This document shows, one piece after another, positions 5,224-5,841 of a DNA stretch of 5,841 nt. The notes below the pieces were generated by a model. It saw only the letters and a program-made list of their open reading frames with translations. It made no database searches and was not told the origin of the DNA. The first letter of the stretch is position 1; each line of letters opens with the position of its first letter. Origin of the DNA: an uncultured Chthoniobacterales bacterium (GTDB taxonomy: Bacteria; Verrucomicrobiota; Verrucomicrobiia; Chthoniobacterales; UBA10450); assembly GCA_955652255.1 (NCBI GenBank), contig CATPAW010000176.1, forward strand, positions 1-5,841, written 5' to 3'. Position numbers and translations under genes: made by a program.

Positions 5224-5841
5224 ATGAGCCGGTTCTCTGCGCGACTTCTTAAGGAAGGCTTGAAGCTTCGGCACACGCGCCCCGAAATTCTTCAGGTCAA
5301 TGTCGGCAAGCTTTGCAACCTTACCTGCATGCACTGTCACGTGAACGCCGGGCCGAAGCGCAAGGAAATCATGACGCGCGAAACGATCGACCGAATCATC
5401 GATTGGCTGGCCAAAACAGAGATTGCGATTGTCGATCTTACCGGCGGCGCACCGGAGATGATTCCGGATTTTCGGTATTTCGTCCAACGCACCAGAGCGC
5501 TCGAGCCGCCGCGTCACGTGATCGATCGCTGCAACCTCACGATCTTGGTCGAGCCCGGTTACGAAGATCTGCCGGAATTTCTCGCCGCACACCAAGTGGA
5601 GATTATCGCCTCGATGCCGTGCTACTCCGCAGCAAACGTGGACGCGCAGCGCGGCGAAGGCGTGTTCGACGGCAGCATCGCCGCGTTGCAATTACTCAAC
5701 TCGTTAGGTTACGGAGTGGATGTCGATCTTCCCCTGCATCTCGTTTACAATCCGGTCGGTGGTTTTCTACCGGGTCCGCAAGCCGGCTTGGAGGCGGATT
5801 TCAAGCGCGAGCTCGCGGCAAATTTCGGCATCGTGTTCAAC
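5224..5841 (+). CDS. arsS: Arsenosugar biosynthesis-type radical SAM protein ArsS, N-terminal part, runs off the right edge
   Basis: 206 codons are open to the right edge with no stop, so the gene is cut by the window. The radical SAM [4Fe-4S] motif is CNLTCMHC (Cys31, Cys35, Cys38), preceded by LQVNVGKL and followed by HVNAGPKR. TGGAPEM (73-79) is the SAM-binding GGE-like segment. IDRCNLTIL (100-108), ASMPCY (129-134), NVDAQRGEGVFDGSI (138-152), LVYNPVGGFLPGPQ (173-186) and FGIVFN (201-206) match the ArsS/rSAM-Cys-rich family throughout. Family members build arsenosugars by adding a 5'-deoxyadenosyl radical to a dimethylarsenical made by ArsM; others were first described as radical SAM/selenodomain proteins. 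The family's C-terminal Cys-rich (or selenocysteine) domain lies outside the window. The gene follows the glycosyltransferase by 67 bases. No arsM is visible here. Family membership is firm; the arsenic substrate is inferred from the family. Confidence 0.92.
   Translation, partial: MSRFSARLLKEGLKLRHTRPEILQVNVGKLCNLTCMHCHVNAGPKRKEIMTRETIDRIIDWLAKTEIAIVDLTGGAPEMIPDFRYFVQRTRALEPPRHVIDRCNLTILVEPGYEDLPEFLAAHQVEIIASMPCYSAANVDAQRGEGVFDGSIAALQLLNSLGYGVDVDLPLHLVYNPVGGFLPGPQAGLEADFKRELAANFGIVFN

Noticed and set aside
5032..5691. A 219-codon minus-strand open frame opposite arsS
   Set aside because: The plus strand carries the full set of ArsS motifs without interruption.

Overview
This is a compact, moderately GC-rich bacterial window with seven protein genes on both strands and no intergenic gap longer than about 110 bases. 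No rRNA, tRNA, CRISPR array, insertion sequence or phage gene was seen. Signal peptides, DXP-dependent vitamin B6 synthesis (PdxJ) and Shine-Dalgarno sequences on only some genes point to a Gram-negative-type chromosome. The overall style recalls soil Verrucomicrobiota or similar phyla, but that is an impression from protein wording and not a demonstrated placement.

Layout: on the minus strand at the left, pdxJ is followed by acpS with a 4-base ATGA overlap, and acpS runs off the left edge. Divergent from pdxJ is a lone plus-strand gene for a membrane di-iron hydroxylase of the sterol desaturase/fatty acid hydroxylase superfamily (1205-2089). It ends five bases from the convergent end of a minus-strand group. 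In transcription order that group is a TVP38/TMEM64 (VTT-domain) membrane protein (4345-3668), a small secreted Lys/Glu/His-rich protein of unknown function (3564-3076, with a plausible promoter of its own), and a secreted transglutaminase-like protein with an intact Cys-His-Asp triad (3039-2095).

Divergent from the TVP38 gene, across only 67 bases, are a family 2 glycosyltransferase of the 'rSAM/selenodomain-associated transferase 2' type (4413-5156) and the N-terminal 206 residues of a radical SAM enzyme that reads as ArsS (5224 to the right edge).

The most interesting part is the right half. An ArsS-type radical SAM enzyme, a dedicated glycosyltransferase and a divergent TVP38 membrane protein suggest a small-molecule pathway, possibly arsenosugar or a related organo-arsenic or selenium product. 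The left half is housekeeping cofactor metabolism. The middle holds cell-envelope proteins whose substrates cannot be read from the sequence.
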